A stretch of 64,000 bases of DNA from Paraburkholderia monticola (lineage in GTDB: Bacteria > Pseudomonadota > Gammaproteobacteria > Burkholderiales > Burkholderiaceae): positions 310,001-374,000 of the forward strand of contig NZ_LRBG01000035.1 in assembly GCF_001580545.1 (NCBI RefSeq), given 5' to 3'. Both the position numbers and the translations under genes were made by a program. Positions 1-9,452 of this stretch are shown here, in pieces. Numbering within the stretch: position 1 is the stretch's first letter; every line of letters begins with the position of its first letter. The notes under the pieces were generated by a model. The model searched no databases, had not been told where the DNA came from, and worked only from the letters and a program-made list of their open reading frames with translations.

Positions 1-1
1 G

Positions 2-61
2 AATCGCAGAACGCTGGAAACGCTCGATAAATCGCGCGAGCGTCTCAAGCTGTGTTTTTAG
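2..61 (+). CDS. Possible C-terminal tail of an upstream gene (partial)
   Basis: Frame 2 stays open from the window edge to a TAG at 59-61 and reads as a charged, helix-like tail (RRTLETLDKSRERLKLCF). The other two plus frames give less protein-like readings. It would converge on the response regulator gene at 88-438. Only 19 codons are visible, so the family cannot be named and the call is tentative. Confidence 0.3.
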   Translation, partial: NRRTLETLDKSRERLKLCF

Positions 62-87
62 CGGGGAGGGGAGGTGAGAGGGGGCCT

Positions 88-438
88 TTAGCCGCCCATG
101 CGCGCCAGCATCGCCAGCAAAGCGTCGAACGAAAGCGGCTTGCGCGCATACGCAATATGCGGATTCGGCTGCGCCGGAACGTCCGACGCGGCGCTGCACA
201 GGATGATCGGAATCTCGCGCAGCTCGGGGTCCTCATACAGTGCCGCGCATAGCTGGAGACCCGACATGACCGGCATCATGCAGTCGGACACGATGATGGC
301 GGGCCGGTTCGCGCGGATCAGTTCGAGCGCGACGGCGCCATTGGACGCCGTCAGCACCGTATAGCCATGCCGTTCCAGCAACAGCCGCCAGACCGTGAGA
401 ATGTCGAACTCGTCGTCCACGACCAGAATGGTTTTCAT
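88..438 (-). CDS. Single-domain response regulator (CheY-like receiver)
   Basis: A 116-residue stand-alone receiver domain. The acidic pair is D8/D9, the phospho-acceptor is D52 in VSDCMMPVMSG, and the conserved lysine is K100 in ARKP. There is no output domain, so it probably signals through protein contacts, as CheY or sporulation Spo0F-type proteins do. It lies 6 bp downstream of the KaiC-like ATPase gene on the same strand, so the two are almost certainly co-transcribed. The pairing suggests the regulator relays or receives signals in a KaiC-type pathway; that role is inference. Confidence 0.93.
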   Translation of the reverse strand: MKTILVVDDEFDILTVWRLLLERHGYTVLTASNGAVALELIRANRPAIIVSDCMMPVMSGLQLCAALYEDPELREIPIILCSAASDVPAQPNPHIAYARKPLSFDALLAMLARMGG

Positions 439-444
439 GGGCGG

Positions 445-1980
445 CTAGGTTTTTCGCCGCGATTGCAGCGTGGCCGACAGGCCCGGCATCGACGGGTTGC
501 CCGCCGCGTTCGGCGGGCCATCGAGCACGTCGAGTCCTTCCGACGAGATCGAGAGTTCGCGCAGCGAGGTGTCGTGCGCGCTTTCGCGTTGCTTGACCAC
601 GGAAATCATGCGTCTCAGCGAGCCTTCGGTTTCGGCGTAACGCAGCAGCACGAGGTTTTCGGTCAGCGCCGACACCCGCACGCCCCTCGCGTGGCCCGGA
701 TCGCTGTATAGCGGCAGCTCCTCGGTGACGAGCGTCGTGACGGCCGCTTCGCGCAGCTGGTGCAGCAGTGCGTTCAGGAACAGGCCGAAGCGCTCGGTGC
801 GCAACGCCGAATCGCGAAAGCCCTCGACGCCGTCGATCACGATGCGCGTGGCGCCCGTCTGTTTGATGGCGGCGAGCGCTTCGGCAGCGATTTCGTCGAT
901 GGCGAGTTCGATCGCCGGCTGCCAATGCACGATGAGGCGACCGTCCTGCCAGGCCTCGGCGAGTGGGATCGACACCGCTTCGGCCTTGCCGACGAGCCGC
1001 TGCGGACCTTCGTAGAAGCCGAGATACACGCAGCGTTCGCCGCGCGCGAGGCCAGCCGCGAGGAATTGCAGACACAGCAGCGTCTTGCCGACACCCGACG
1101 GGCCGATCAGCGTGGTGGTCGAGCCTTGCGCGAAGCCACCGCCGAGCAGGTTGTCCAGATGCGGCAAGCCGAAGCCGAGCCGCGCTTTCAGATCGACGGG
1201 GCCGGGGTGCGCCGCGCACTGCGCTTCGAGGCGCGGGAACATCAGCAGCCCGCTCTCGGCGATGCGGAAGAAGTGCTTGCCCATCAGATGATTGCGCGCG
1301 CGCATCTTGTGCACTTCGATTTCGCGCGCGCGGCGCATGCCGTCGTGATAGCGGTTCAGCTCGATCAGGCCGTCCACCAGCGTGTGTTCGGGATGAGGCT
1401 CGTTGCCCGACAACGGCGCGAGCAGCAGTGTCGTGCAGTCCATCGCGGCGACCAGCGCGTTCAGCTCGTGAATGAACTTCGACAGCGCCAACTCCGTTTC
1501 GCTGAACTCGCGCGCGCTGCGAAAGCCGTCGATGATCATCAGGCTCGGTCGGTAGTCGTAGATGCTCGAGGCGATCAGCTTCAGGAACCCGTCGAGGCCG
1601 TCGTGCATGAGTTCGTGATAGCCGGACACGAACAGCATCTGCTGGGCGACCGCGGTTTCGTCGAAGAAGCTCAGGCCTTTCAGATGGCCAAGCAGCTTGT
1701 CGTGCGATTCGGCGATCAGTGTCATGTACAGCACTTTCTCGCCCTGCCGCACGCGGTGAAAACCGATCTGGCTCGACAGGATCGTCTTGCCGGCGCCGGC
1801 CATGCCTTCGAGCAGATAGACCCCACCGCTCACCAGACCGCCGCCGAGAATTTCGTCGAAGCCGGGCACACCGGTTTCGACATTGCGTCGGGCCGCGTTA
1901 GGTCGCGCTGCGTTAGCCAGGGCTGCGTTAGGCCGCGCCGCGTCGGACGGGCCAGGCGTATTGGATGCGTCGGTAGTCAT
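445..1980 (-). CDS. KaiC-like double RecA-domain ATPase
   Basis: About 511 residues with two tandem RecA/KaiC ATPase modules. The first has Walker A GMAGAGKT at about 59-66 and Walker B LMIID at about 147-151. The second has Walker A GPSGVGKT at about 293-300 and Walker B IVID near 380-383. Bacterial homologues outside cyanobacteria usually sit beside histidine kinases or receivers and act in stress or light signalling rather than as clocks. The frame extends upstream to an ATG at 2022 and a TTG at 2118. I chose the ATG at 1980 because the added sequence is not domain-like, but no start has a convincing ribosome site. The N-terminus carries a short ARPNA-type repeat. The companion receiver gene follows directly. 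Confidence 0.88.
   Translation of the reverse strand: MTTDASNTPGPSDAARPNAALANAARPNAARRNVETGVPGFDEILGGGLVSGGVYLLEGMAGAGKTILSSQIGFHRVRQGEKVLYMTLIAESHDKLLGHLKGLSFFDETAVAQQMLFVSGYHELMHDGLDGFLKLIASSIYDYRPSLMIIDGFRSAREFSETELALSKFIHELNALVAAMDCTTLLLAPLSGNEPHPEHTLVDGLIELNRYHDGMRRAREIEVHKMRARNHLMGKHFFRIAESGLLMFPRLEAQCAAHPGPVDLKARLGFGLPHLDNLLGGGFAQGSTTTLIGPSGVGKTLLCLQFLAAGLARGERCVYLGFYEGPQRLVGKAEAVSIPLAEAWQDGRLIVHWQPAIELAIDEIAAEALAAIKQTGATRIVIDGVEGFRDSALRTERFGLFLNALLHQLREAAVTTLVTEELPLYSDPGHARGVRVSALTENLVLLRYAETEGSLRRMISVVKQRESAHDTSLRELSISSEGLDVLDGPPNAAGNPSMPGLSATLQSRRKT
1890..1945 (-). repeat. Short in-frame repeat (ARPNA units) in the KaiC-like gene
   Basis: The N-terminal coding region repeats a roughly 15-bp unit encoding A-R-P-N-A / A-L-A-N-A / A-R-P-N-A. 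On the plus strand it shows as recurring GCGTTAG blocks. It lies ahead of the first ATPase domain in an apparently unstructured segment, so length variation there would be tolerated. Confidence 0.5.
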
Positions 1981-2506
1981 TGTCGGTGTGTCGTTCAAAG
2001 TGCGCGTGCCCGGCCTGGTCATGACCGTTCTGTGCTCAACCCCGTTGTGCAGCAATCCACGTTCCCGATCGCGAGCGGTACTCTCCGCGGCGCGGAATGC
2101 GGGGATTTTATCCGCCAACGTGGCGTTTGGCTAACCGCCTGGTCTCGACGGGACGGGGGGCGGGGCTGGGGCGAATGGGCCCGCTGGCGTAGGAGTCGGG
2201 TGCGCGCGGTATGCGGGGATGAAGCGAGGAGGCGGTCGAACTTGCAATCTCGCGCAAGAAACGGCGAAGAAAAGTCGCGTAGGCCAGGGAAGGGCACGCG
2301 CGACTGGGAATATCGAGCGGCTCGTCGTGGCCTCGGCGCGTCGTTGTCTTTCACATCGTTCGCATTAGTCATCCTGATTAAATGGCGTGGACTTTCGAGG
2401 CGGCGGCGCGGCGGGGTGCTGTGATCGGCCGCGCTGCGCCGTATACAATTCGGCAGCACCTGATCCCCGCGGGCTTTCGCCCGCCCATTTGCCAACGATC
2501 CAACCC
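1981..2506. other. Divergent intergenic region, KaiC-like gene / squalene synthase
   Basis: About 526 bases if the KaiC-like protein starts at 1980. It must hold both divergent promoters. It contains a G-rich run near 2150-2175 and an AT-richer patch near 2340-2390. I see no clear operator, hairpin or additional gene. Confidence 0.4.
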
Positions 2507-3553
2507 ATGCCGAATCCGACCCGGGCCTTTCTTCTCGGCCCGCTCCTGAAAGGCGTTTCACGCTCCTTCTATCTAACGTTGCGCGTGCTGCCGATCGGCA
2601 TGCGCGACCCCATCGGCCTCGCATATCTGCTCGCGCGCGCGGCCGACACGATTGCGGACACCTCGCTGATTGCGCCGGGCCAACGCCTCGAATTGCTGCT
2701 CGCGCTGCGCGATCAGGTCAACGGCGTGGCCATCGATCGCGCGCCGTTCCAGCGCATCGCCGCGGAAGTCGCGGGTCAGCAGGCACAGTCGGATGAAAAG
2801 CTGCTGCTCGAATCATTGGGCCCCGCGCTCGACGTGCTCGCGCAACTGAGCGAGTCCGACCGCCACGCGGTGCGCGCGATCGTCACGACGCTGACCGAGG
2901 GCATGGAGTTCGATTTGCGCACGTTTCCCGATGAACGCTCCGGCCAGCTCGCGGCGCTGCGCGAATACGCTGAACTCGATCGCTATACCTATCTGGTCGC
3001 GGGCTGTGTCGGCGAGTTCTGGACCACGATGACCTACGCCCACATGCCGGGCACGCTAAAAGAGCAGCCCGACACGATGAAGCAGCGCGGCGTGCGTTTT
3101 GGCAAGGCATTGCAGATGACCAACGTGCTGCGCGATTGCGGAAAAGACCTGCGCATCGGCCGCTGCTATCTGCCGCAGAGCATGCTCGAGCGCCACGGCC
3201 TGAGCGCGCGCGATCTGCTGCAACCGGCCAATTCGATGCGCGCGCGGCCGCTGCTCGTCGAGCTTCTGCGCAAGGCGCTCGACCATTTCCGCGCGGCGCT
3301 CGACTATACGCTCGCGATTCCGGCGAGCGCGGTACGCTTGCGGCTCGCCTGCCTGTGGCCGATCCTGATCGGCCTCGACACCTTGCTGCTGCTCGCGGAC
3401 AACGACGCGTGGCTCGATCCGGCGAACGTGTCGAAGGTGACACGCCGCGATGTGTATCGGATCATGGCGTCGTCGCTGCTGCTGGTGCCGTCGAATGTGC
3501 TGGTGCGCAAGGCGATCGACAGGCGCATCGCGCGGATCGAAGCGCGCCTGTAA
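2507..3553 (+). CDS. Squalene/phytoene synthase family protein
   Basis: A 348-residue head-to-head prenyl synthase. The family joins two prenyl diphosphates (farnesyl or geranylgeranyl) through a cyclopropyl intermediate to squalene or phytoene. Both Asp-rich Mg-diphosphate motifs are present: D47-TIA-D51 in LLARAADTIADT, and D210-CGK-D214 in NVLRDCGKDLRIGRCYLP. The SRSFYLTLRVLP segment near residue 18 is the usual N-terminal signature. The eukaryote-like ADTIADT form favours squalene synthase, hence hopanoid or related triterpene supply. No cyclase or hpn gene is visible next to it. The frame extends upstream to 2387, but MPNPTR fits the family N-terminus. Confidence 0.9.
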   Translation: MPNPTRAFLLGPLLKGVSRSFYLTLRVLPIGMRDPIGLAYLLARAADTIADTSLIAPGQRLELLLALRDQVNGVAIDRAPFQRIAAEVAGQQAQSDEKLLLESLGPALDVLAQLSESDRHAVRAIVTTLTEGMEFDLRTFPDERSGQLAALREYAELDRYTYLVAGCVGEFWTTMTYAHMPGTLKEQPDTMKQRGVRFGKALQMTNVLRDCGKDLRIGRCYLPQSMLERHGLSARDLLQPANSMRARPLLVELLRKALDHFRAALDYTLAIPASAVRLRLACLWPILIGLDTLLLLADNDAWLDPANVSKVTRRDVYRIMASSLLLVPSNVLVRKAIDRRIARIEARL

Positions 3554-3737
3554 GCGTAAACGCCTACAGTTGCACGCGCAGCCATGCTGAGCGAATAAAA
3601 CTGAATCGCTTCAATGCACTACGAATGACAAACAGGACGCGCCGTTTATTCTGGATCATTGAATAGACGAAAATCGGGAAACCCCTAGGCCACTGCATTC
3701 GTGCTTCGCGTTAGTCTCTTCGAAAAGGAGGCGACCC

Positions 3738-3986
3738 ATGCGACAAGCGTTCAATATTGCGTTGGTGCTTTTGCTTGGCTATTTGATGGCGGATCGGGCG
3801 TTGATGCGTGCGCAGGCGGGCGAGGTCGGCACGATTACGTGTCACCAGGGCGCGGCGCTGGTCAAATCGGATGCGTTGAAAAAGGGCTTTGGTGACGCTG
3901 GCGCGAGCGCGCAGAGCGAGAGCTTCCTGTCGAGTTGCCTCGTGACCGGGCGTGGCCAGGTCGGCAATCAGATCGCGCGCGACTGA
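3738..3986 (+). CDS. Small exported or membrane-anchored hypothetical protein
   Basis: 82 residues. The N-terminus (about 5-20, NIALVLLLGYLMADRAL) is hydrophobic and is a signal peptide or anchor. The rest is small and polar, with two cysteines (TCHQG, SSCLV) that could form a disulfide outside the cytoplasm. A strong ribosome site AAGGAGGCGACCC directly precedes the ATG. The family is not recognised. The gene stands alone between the synthase gene and a hairpin-rich spacer. Confidence 0.75.
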   Translation: MRQAFNIALVLLLGYLMADRALMRAQAGEVGTITCHQGAALVKSDALKKGFGDAGASAQSESFLSSCLVTGRGQVGNQIARD

Positions 3987-4010
3987 GCGCCGGCAGCGTT
4001 AAGGATTCGT

Positions 4011-4144
4011 CGCGGCGCATGCGGAGCGCCGCGAAAAAGCGCCCAGACCGCAAAGGTCCGGGCGAAGTCATCGGGAGTCCGATGACGGAGGTAACCACAT
4101 ATGAACTGGCCCGCGCTCGGGATACCCGAGTCGCGGGCCAGTTC
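4011..4144 (+). ncRNA. Hairpin-rich candidate structured RNA
   Basis: Four consecutive stable stem-loops are visible in 134 nt: a perfect 8-bp stem (4011-4018 with 4026-4033), a 9-bp stem with one mismatch (4040-4049 with 4055-4064), a perfect 8-bp stem with a GAGT loop (4067-4074 with 4079-4086), and a 19-bp stem with one bulge and an ATA loop (4103-4121 with 4125-4144). A GGAGGT sits between the third and fourth. No U-tract follows, so a plain terminator explains at most part of it. The strand is uncertain, because on the minus strand this would be the 3' UTR of the DUF4148 gene. No known riboswitch matches that I can recognise. Confidence 0.4.
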
Positions 4145-4198
4145 ATTTGAATCAGGGTGCGCGTCGCTCGGACGCGCAATTCGGCGCAGCGTTAGTGC

Positions 4199-4513
4199 TT
4201 ACTGACCGAAGTAGACCGACTTCGCGCCAGTCGTCGGAGCCGCATGGCTCGTTTGCGACGTACCGCTCACCACACCACCGAAGCCGGTAGCAGCCTGACC
4301 GACGCCGTTCTGCGCGTCGACGCGGGCTTGCGCAGCCTGGATGTCAGCCGGGTAGTGCGGGTCGGCGTGACCGGGTTGATAACCGGCCTTTTCCAGTTGG
4401 ACCAGCTCGGCGCGCACTTGAGCGCGGGTCACGGGCTGGTTGGCTTGGGCGAACGCGGCAACGGGAGCGGCGATAGCGGCGGCGATGACAACGGCTTGAA
4501 TCAGCGATTTCAT
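4199..4513 (-). CDS. DUF4148 domain-containing secreted protein
   Basis: 104 residues: a clear Sec signal peptide (MKSLIQAVVIAAAIAAPVA, cleavage after AFA), then the DUF4148 pattern VTRAQVRAELVQLEKAGYQP and a DIQAAQARV segment. The family is short, periplasmic, multi-copy and typical of Burkholderia; its function is unknown. A good ribosome site (GGAGGTAAGTATC) precedes the ATG. A promoter candidate lies about 70-90 bp upstream. Confidence 0.93.
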   Translation of the reverse strand: MKSLIQAVVIAAAIAAPVAAFAQANQPVTRAQVRAELVQLEKAGYQPGHADPHYPADIQAAQARVDAQNGVGQAATGFGGVVSGTSQTSHAAPTTGAKSVYFGQ

Positions 4514-4578
4514 GATACTTACCTCCAGTTCAGGGTTTTATCTTGCTGCGAACTTGCTTGTTCGTAGTCAGTGATTGC

Positions 4579-4607
4579 ATTCTAGATTGGTGAACTGGAG
4601 AGAGTAA
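4579..4607 (-). promoter_or_regulatory. Sigma70-like promoter for the DUF4148 gene
   Basis: On the minus strand TTACTC (4607-4602) and TAGAAT (4584-4579) are separated by 17 bp. They lie about 70 bp upstream of the DUF4148 start codon in a comparatively AT-rich stretch. Confidence 0.4.
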
Positions 4608-4708
4608 CTCGTGATTCAGGTAATGTTTGTTGCTGAATTTGATACAAAAGCGCGGAACTTTCAGGGTTAATACGTAGGCGCTTTGTGCGCCGCGGCCGCG
4701 GCGCGCTG

Positions 4709-6262
<1,554 letters not shown>

Positions 6263-6451
6263 CTTTATCGCTCCACTCTGGACGGGATGGATTTCGCGGG
6301 CATGCCGCCGTACGGGGTGATGGCTGCGCTACGGCGTTGCCAAACTTAGCGCAAAACGCGTGCGCGCGAAAGAGCCGCGCTTCGAAACGGACACGCACGC
6401 GACGACCAGCGTGTTTCGTCGCGTGCATGATTGGCTCAACGAAGCATCGGC

Positions 6452-7147
6452 TCAGCTACCGCCCGAGAAGATCGGCCCTTGCACGCCCGGCCCGAACGAC
6501 GAGAACGCGTCGCCAGACGGCGCGGCCGCCGCCGGAGCGCGTGATCCCGACTGCGACGCCGGTTCGCGCAACGTCAGCGCGCTATCGGCCGTGATCGGCA
6601 CGCTCGGCTTCGCGAGCAACTCGGTCTTGCGCATCGAGCCGACCGACGTGCCGAAGTAGTAGCCGATGATGCTGATCCAGGCGGTGCCCAACGCGCCGAC
6701 GATCACGTTGACGAGATCCTTGTTGGTGCCCGGCAGTGGCTGGAACGCCATCAACAGCAGAATACCGAAGAAGCCGGTCGTGACCGCCATCGCGAGGACC
6801 TTCGGGACCCAGTCGCGATTGGCGACGCCCATCGCGCGCGCATTCGCGATATCGCTAGTGGCGATGCGGGCCATGTCGGCTTCGTGTGCGAGGCTCGACT
6901 GCGCGGCCGCCACCATCAACTGCTGCAATTGCAGCGAGTTCGCGCTTTCGGCCTGGCGGATTTTTTCTAGCGCACCGGGGTCGTTCAAGGCGGGTTCCAC
7001 TAAGGCCGGGTCGCTAGGCGTGCCGACCGCGTGCGAAATGATCGCGGCGGCGGCCGTCACGCCGAGACCGACCGGACCACCCACGAGCCCGGCGAGAAGC
7101 GGAGCGGTGCTGCTGATATTCGAAGCTACTTTGGTCCAGTCCATCAT
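6452..7147 (-). CDS. Holin-like protein with three membrane segments
   Basis: 231 residues. A Gly/Ala-rich hydrophobic segment spans about 15-40, then a polar helical stretch, then two strong membrane helices at about 114-135 and 145-168. The second ends in ISIIGYYFGTSVGSMRK, the pattern of the gene-transfer-agent/phage three-TM holin family. Holins make holes in the inner membrane that let an endolysin out. The ATG overlaps the endolysin stop codon (ATGA), so the two are translationally coupled as a lysis cassette. The C-terminal 50 residues are Pro/Ala/Ser-rich. No phage structural genes surround it. Confidence 0.82.
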   Translation of the reverse strand: MMDWTKVASNISSTAPLLAGLVGGPVGLGVTAAAAIISHAVGTPSDPALVEPALNDPGALEKIRQAESANSLQLQQLMVAAAQSSLAHEADMARIATSDIANARAMGVANRDWVPKVLAMAVTTGFFGILLLMAFQPLPGTNKDLVNVIVGALGTAWISIIGYYFGTSVGSMRKTELLAKPSVPITADSALTLREPASQSGSRAPAAAAPSGDAFSSFGPGVQGPIFSGGS

Positions 7148-7626
7148 GCTGCTCCCAGAAGAAGATTGGCTGCCATGCGTTCGGTCCAACCGCGGCTGAA
7201 GTGCGGCCACGAATGCAGGTTCCTCAGATACCGCAGACGATACGCGGCGAAGCGCATCACGAACTTCATCGGATCGGCTTGCTTGACCGCTTCGAGTGTG
7301 TCGGGGCCGAACTTACCGTCTTCCTTCGCGCCGGACGCTTTCTGCATCCACAGCACGACGAGACCGCCGTTGTAGTTCGCGTCGAAAATCTGGAAGGCCA
7401 CCCGCGGGTCGAGTTCGTCGAGATGCAACGGGTCCCAATACCGGCGTTTGGCGATCTGGTGGGCGGTATCGAGCGGCAAGTCCTTCATCGCACCGGTATA
7501 GCCCTCGTTGCGCGCAACCCGCGCCGTCACGCCCCACATCGTTTCGCCGCCTGGATCGGCCGGATTGAAGCTGTAACCCCCTTCATTTCCGATCAAGGCT
7601 TTGAATGCGTCTTCGAAGCTGTCCAT
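7144..7626 (-). CDS. GH108 endolysin (muramidase) with C-terminal peptidoglycan-binding domain
   Basis: 160 residues from the ATG at 7626, preceded by AGGAGACAGATCG. The N-terminal half is glycosyl hydrolase family 108 with the catalytic-Glu motif NEGGY (E15) and PADPGGETMWGVT. The C-terminal half (KFGPDTLEAVKQ, AAYRLRYLRNLHSWPHFSRGW) is the PG_binding_3 module found with it. No signal peptide is present, so release depends on a holin, whose gene starts inside its stop codon. Known relatives include phage/prophage ZliS-type lysozymes and TtsA, the muramidase that exports typhoid toxin. It follows the TPR gene by about 54 bp. Confidence 0.92.
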   Translation of the reverse strand: MDSFEDAFKALIGNEGGYSFNPADPGGETMWGVTARVARNEGYTGAMKDLPLDTAHQIAKRRYWDPLHLDELDPRVAFQIFDANYNGGLVVLWMQKASGAKEDGKFGPDTLEAVKQADPMKFVMRFAAYRLRYLRNLHSWPHFSRGWTERMAANLLLGAA

Positions 7627-7680
7627 CGATCTGTCTCCTCTTCGGCAGTGTTTGCAACTCAAATAGCGAATGCGCCCGGC

Positions 7681-9168
7681 TCAGGCCGCTTGCATTGCAT
7701 GTCCTCCGGGCTCGCGTTCCGTATCGAGCGACGCTCGAAGCGGATACGGCACCGTTGGATTCGAAACGGGCTTGACGTGAGGGTCAGGCCGCGATGTCAG
7801 GGCGTCGTCGTCGTCGGGCGCTGCGTTCGCCGAGCGTGCGAGATCGATTTCGCGCGGCGACAGCGTGCTGGAGTCGAGCTGCAAGGCGCGTGCGTATTTG
7901 CGCGCGGCTTCGCGCAGATCGCCTTTATGCTCGAGCGCGTGTCCCCACAACACATACGACGGCGCGAGATCGGGACGCAGTGCGACGGCGCGCGAGAGCT
8001 TGTCGATCGCGGCGTCGTCGTGGCCGGTTTCGAGGAGCGCTTCGCCCCAGTCGTGCAAGGTGTTGACGGCATTGGGCTTCATGTCGTCGGCTTTCTGGAA
8101 CGCCTCGAGTGCTTCGCGTTCGCGCTTCGCATGCAACAGCACATCGCCGAGTAGTCGCAGGTTTTCAGCGGTGCGCGACGCTTCGTCCGCGCCGGTCCGC
8201 AGTTCCTTGAGCGCGTCGTCGATGCGGTTCTGCTGCTCGAGCGCAATACCGAGGCTCGCATGCAGTACCGCCGAATGCTGGTATTGGGTCAGGGCTTCGC
8301 GGGTCTGCTGCTCGGCGTCTTTCGAGCGCCGCTGGCTGGCGAGCAACCAGGCCTTGCCCGCGAGTGCCCATTCGGCTTGCTCGGATGCGGGCAGCGCAAG
8401 GACTTCGTCGTAGATTCCGACGATCTCGCCGTAGTCGCACTGCGCGTACTCGCATTTGCTCTTTTGCACCTGCGTGAACAGATGGCTGGCGAGGATGTTC
8501 GGCTCGGCGAGGCGCATCGCCATGACGGCGATGTCGCGCACGAAGCGCTCGATGTCGCGCCCTTCGAACGGCACCGTGCTTTCGCGGGCGTTGAACGGCC
8601 CCCCTTCTATCTGCACGTGCGCGACGTACGAGTCCGCGCTGTTGTTCGTCTTCGTGATGCCGACGCGCACAGCGACATCGCTGCGATTGAGGACGCCTTT
8701 GATGAAGCGCACCGTCGTCGCATACGATATCTCCGGCCCGGGAATCTGGATGTCCGGCTGCGCGTCGTTGTCGGTCATCGAGTCGTGCGGGATCGATTCG
8801 GCATCCTGTCCGATATCCTTCATCGCCGACATGATCCGCTCGGCGAGGAAATTCGACGTATAGCCACGCTCGTTCAGCGTTTGCGGGGTCTCGACCGGCG
8901 GCACCAGCAATTGACGCGTGAGCACGCCGCGCACGACGAGGCAGATGAAGCCGATCGACACGATGGCGATCAACCAGGGCAAGACGTACGGCCACAGTTG
9001 TTTCGGTCCACGGCCGATCACGCCGGCGGTGTGCCAGCCGAACGGCGCGGAGCCGTTGGGCGGCATTCCGTTCGTATGGCGACGCTGCCGGCGACTGCCG
9101 GCGTTGCCGTGCGCGAACGGGCCGCTGTATCCATGCGATGACCGGCGTTGACTCTGTGCACTCGACAT
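7681..9168 (-). CDS. Membrane-anchored TPR-repeat protein
   Basis: 495 residues. A basic, Ser/Gly-rich N-terminal tail (1-55) precedes one membrane helix at about 59-80. A region of unknown fold follows (about 85-250, with NNSADSYVAHVQIEGG). From about 265 to 450 come tetratricopeptide-like helical pairs (AEWALAGKAWLLASQ, AVLHASLGIALEQQNR, AENLRLLGDVLLHAKRE, VNTLHDWGEALLETG, PSYVLWGHALEHKGD). Topology suggests a cytoplasmic tail and periplasmic TPRs. It is the promoter-proximal gene of the TPR-endolysin-holin-phosphoesterase run and may scaffold a complex; that is inference from position. Confidence 0.85.
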   Translation of the reverse strand: MSSAQSQRRSSHGYSGPFAHGNAGSRRQRRHTNGMPPNGSAPFGWHTAGVIGRGPKQLWPYVLPWLIAIVSIGFICLVVRGVLTRQLLVPPVETPQTLNERGYTSNFLAERIMSAMKDIGQDAESIPHDSMTDNDAQPDIQIPGPEISYATTVRFIKGVLNRSDVAVRVGITKTNNSADSYVAHVQIEGGPFNARESTVPFEGRDIERFVRDIAVMAMRLAEPNILASHLFTQVQKSKCEYAQCDYGEIVGIYDEVLALPASEQAEWALAGKAWLLASQRRSKDAEQQTREALTQYQHSAVLHASLGIALEQQNRIDDALKELRTGADEASRTAENLRLLGDVLLHAKREREALEAFQKADDMKPNAVNTLHDWGEALLETGHDDAAIDKLSRAVALRPDLAPSYVLWGHALEHKGDLREAARKYARALQLDSSTLSPREIDLARSANAAPDDDDALTSRPDPHVKPVSNPTVPYPLRASLDTEREPGGHAMQAA

Positions 9169-9370
9169 GATTCACCTCGTTTCGATCCGCGATCGGTGTT
9201 GGCGATCGCCTGACTTGCGCGGTGGGTATGCATCGAGCGTGCCATGCGGCGGGGACGGGCTTGTAGCCGCCTGTCGGCTTCTGGTGGGCGGATTGAAAGA
9301 GAGAAATGTTGCGCGGCGGCCAACGTATTGGCGAAAACCGTTCGATGGCGGGAGACAGGACGTGCGTTAG

Positions 9371-9410
9371 CAAATAAAAATGCCGCTCGGTCCGGAAGAC
9401 CGAGCGGCAT
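9371..9410 (-). terminator. Rho-independent terminator of the ABC importer operon
   Basis: A perfect 13-bp stem (9380-9392 with 9398-9410) with a 5-nt loop. Read on the minus strand it runs into TTTTTATTTG. It sits just beyond the permease stop codon and closes the solute binder-ATPase-permease operon. Confidence 0.85.
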
Positions 9411-9452
9411 GCGTGAAGCGAACCTCTTTGGGGTGACTCGCGTTGCCGGGGC

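Noticed and set aside
4034..4100. Possible c-di-GMP (GEMM-I) riboswitch because of a GCAAAGG...GGTAACC resemblance
   Set aside because: The conserved GEMM core and the paired P1 element are not present, and the GCAAA lies in a simple hairpin loop.
4101..4205. 34-codon frame with a GGAGGT upstream, inside the hairpin region
   Set aside because: Its first half is just one arm and loop of the 19-bp hairpin and the peptide has no recognisable feature; treated as part of the RNA structure instead.
6452..7626. Reading the holin/endolysin pair as a prophage remnant
   Set aside because: Possible, but there are no other phage genes, att-like repeats or spanin genes; the intact coupled pair with a TPR and PLC gene favours a domesticated module. 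Kept open as the main alternative.
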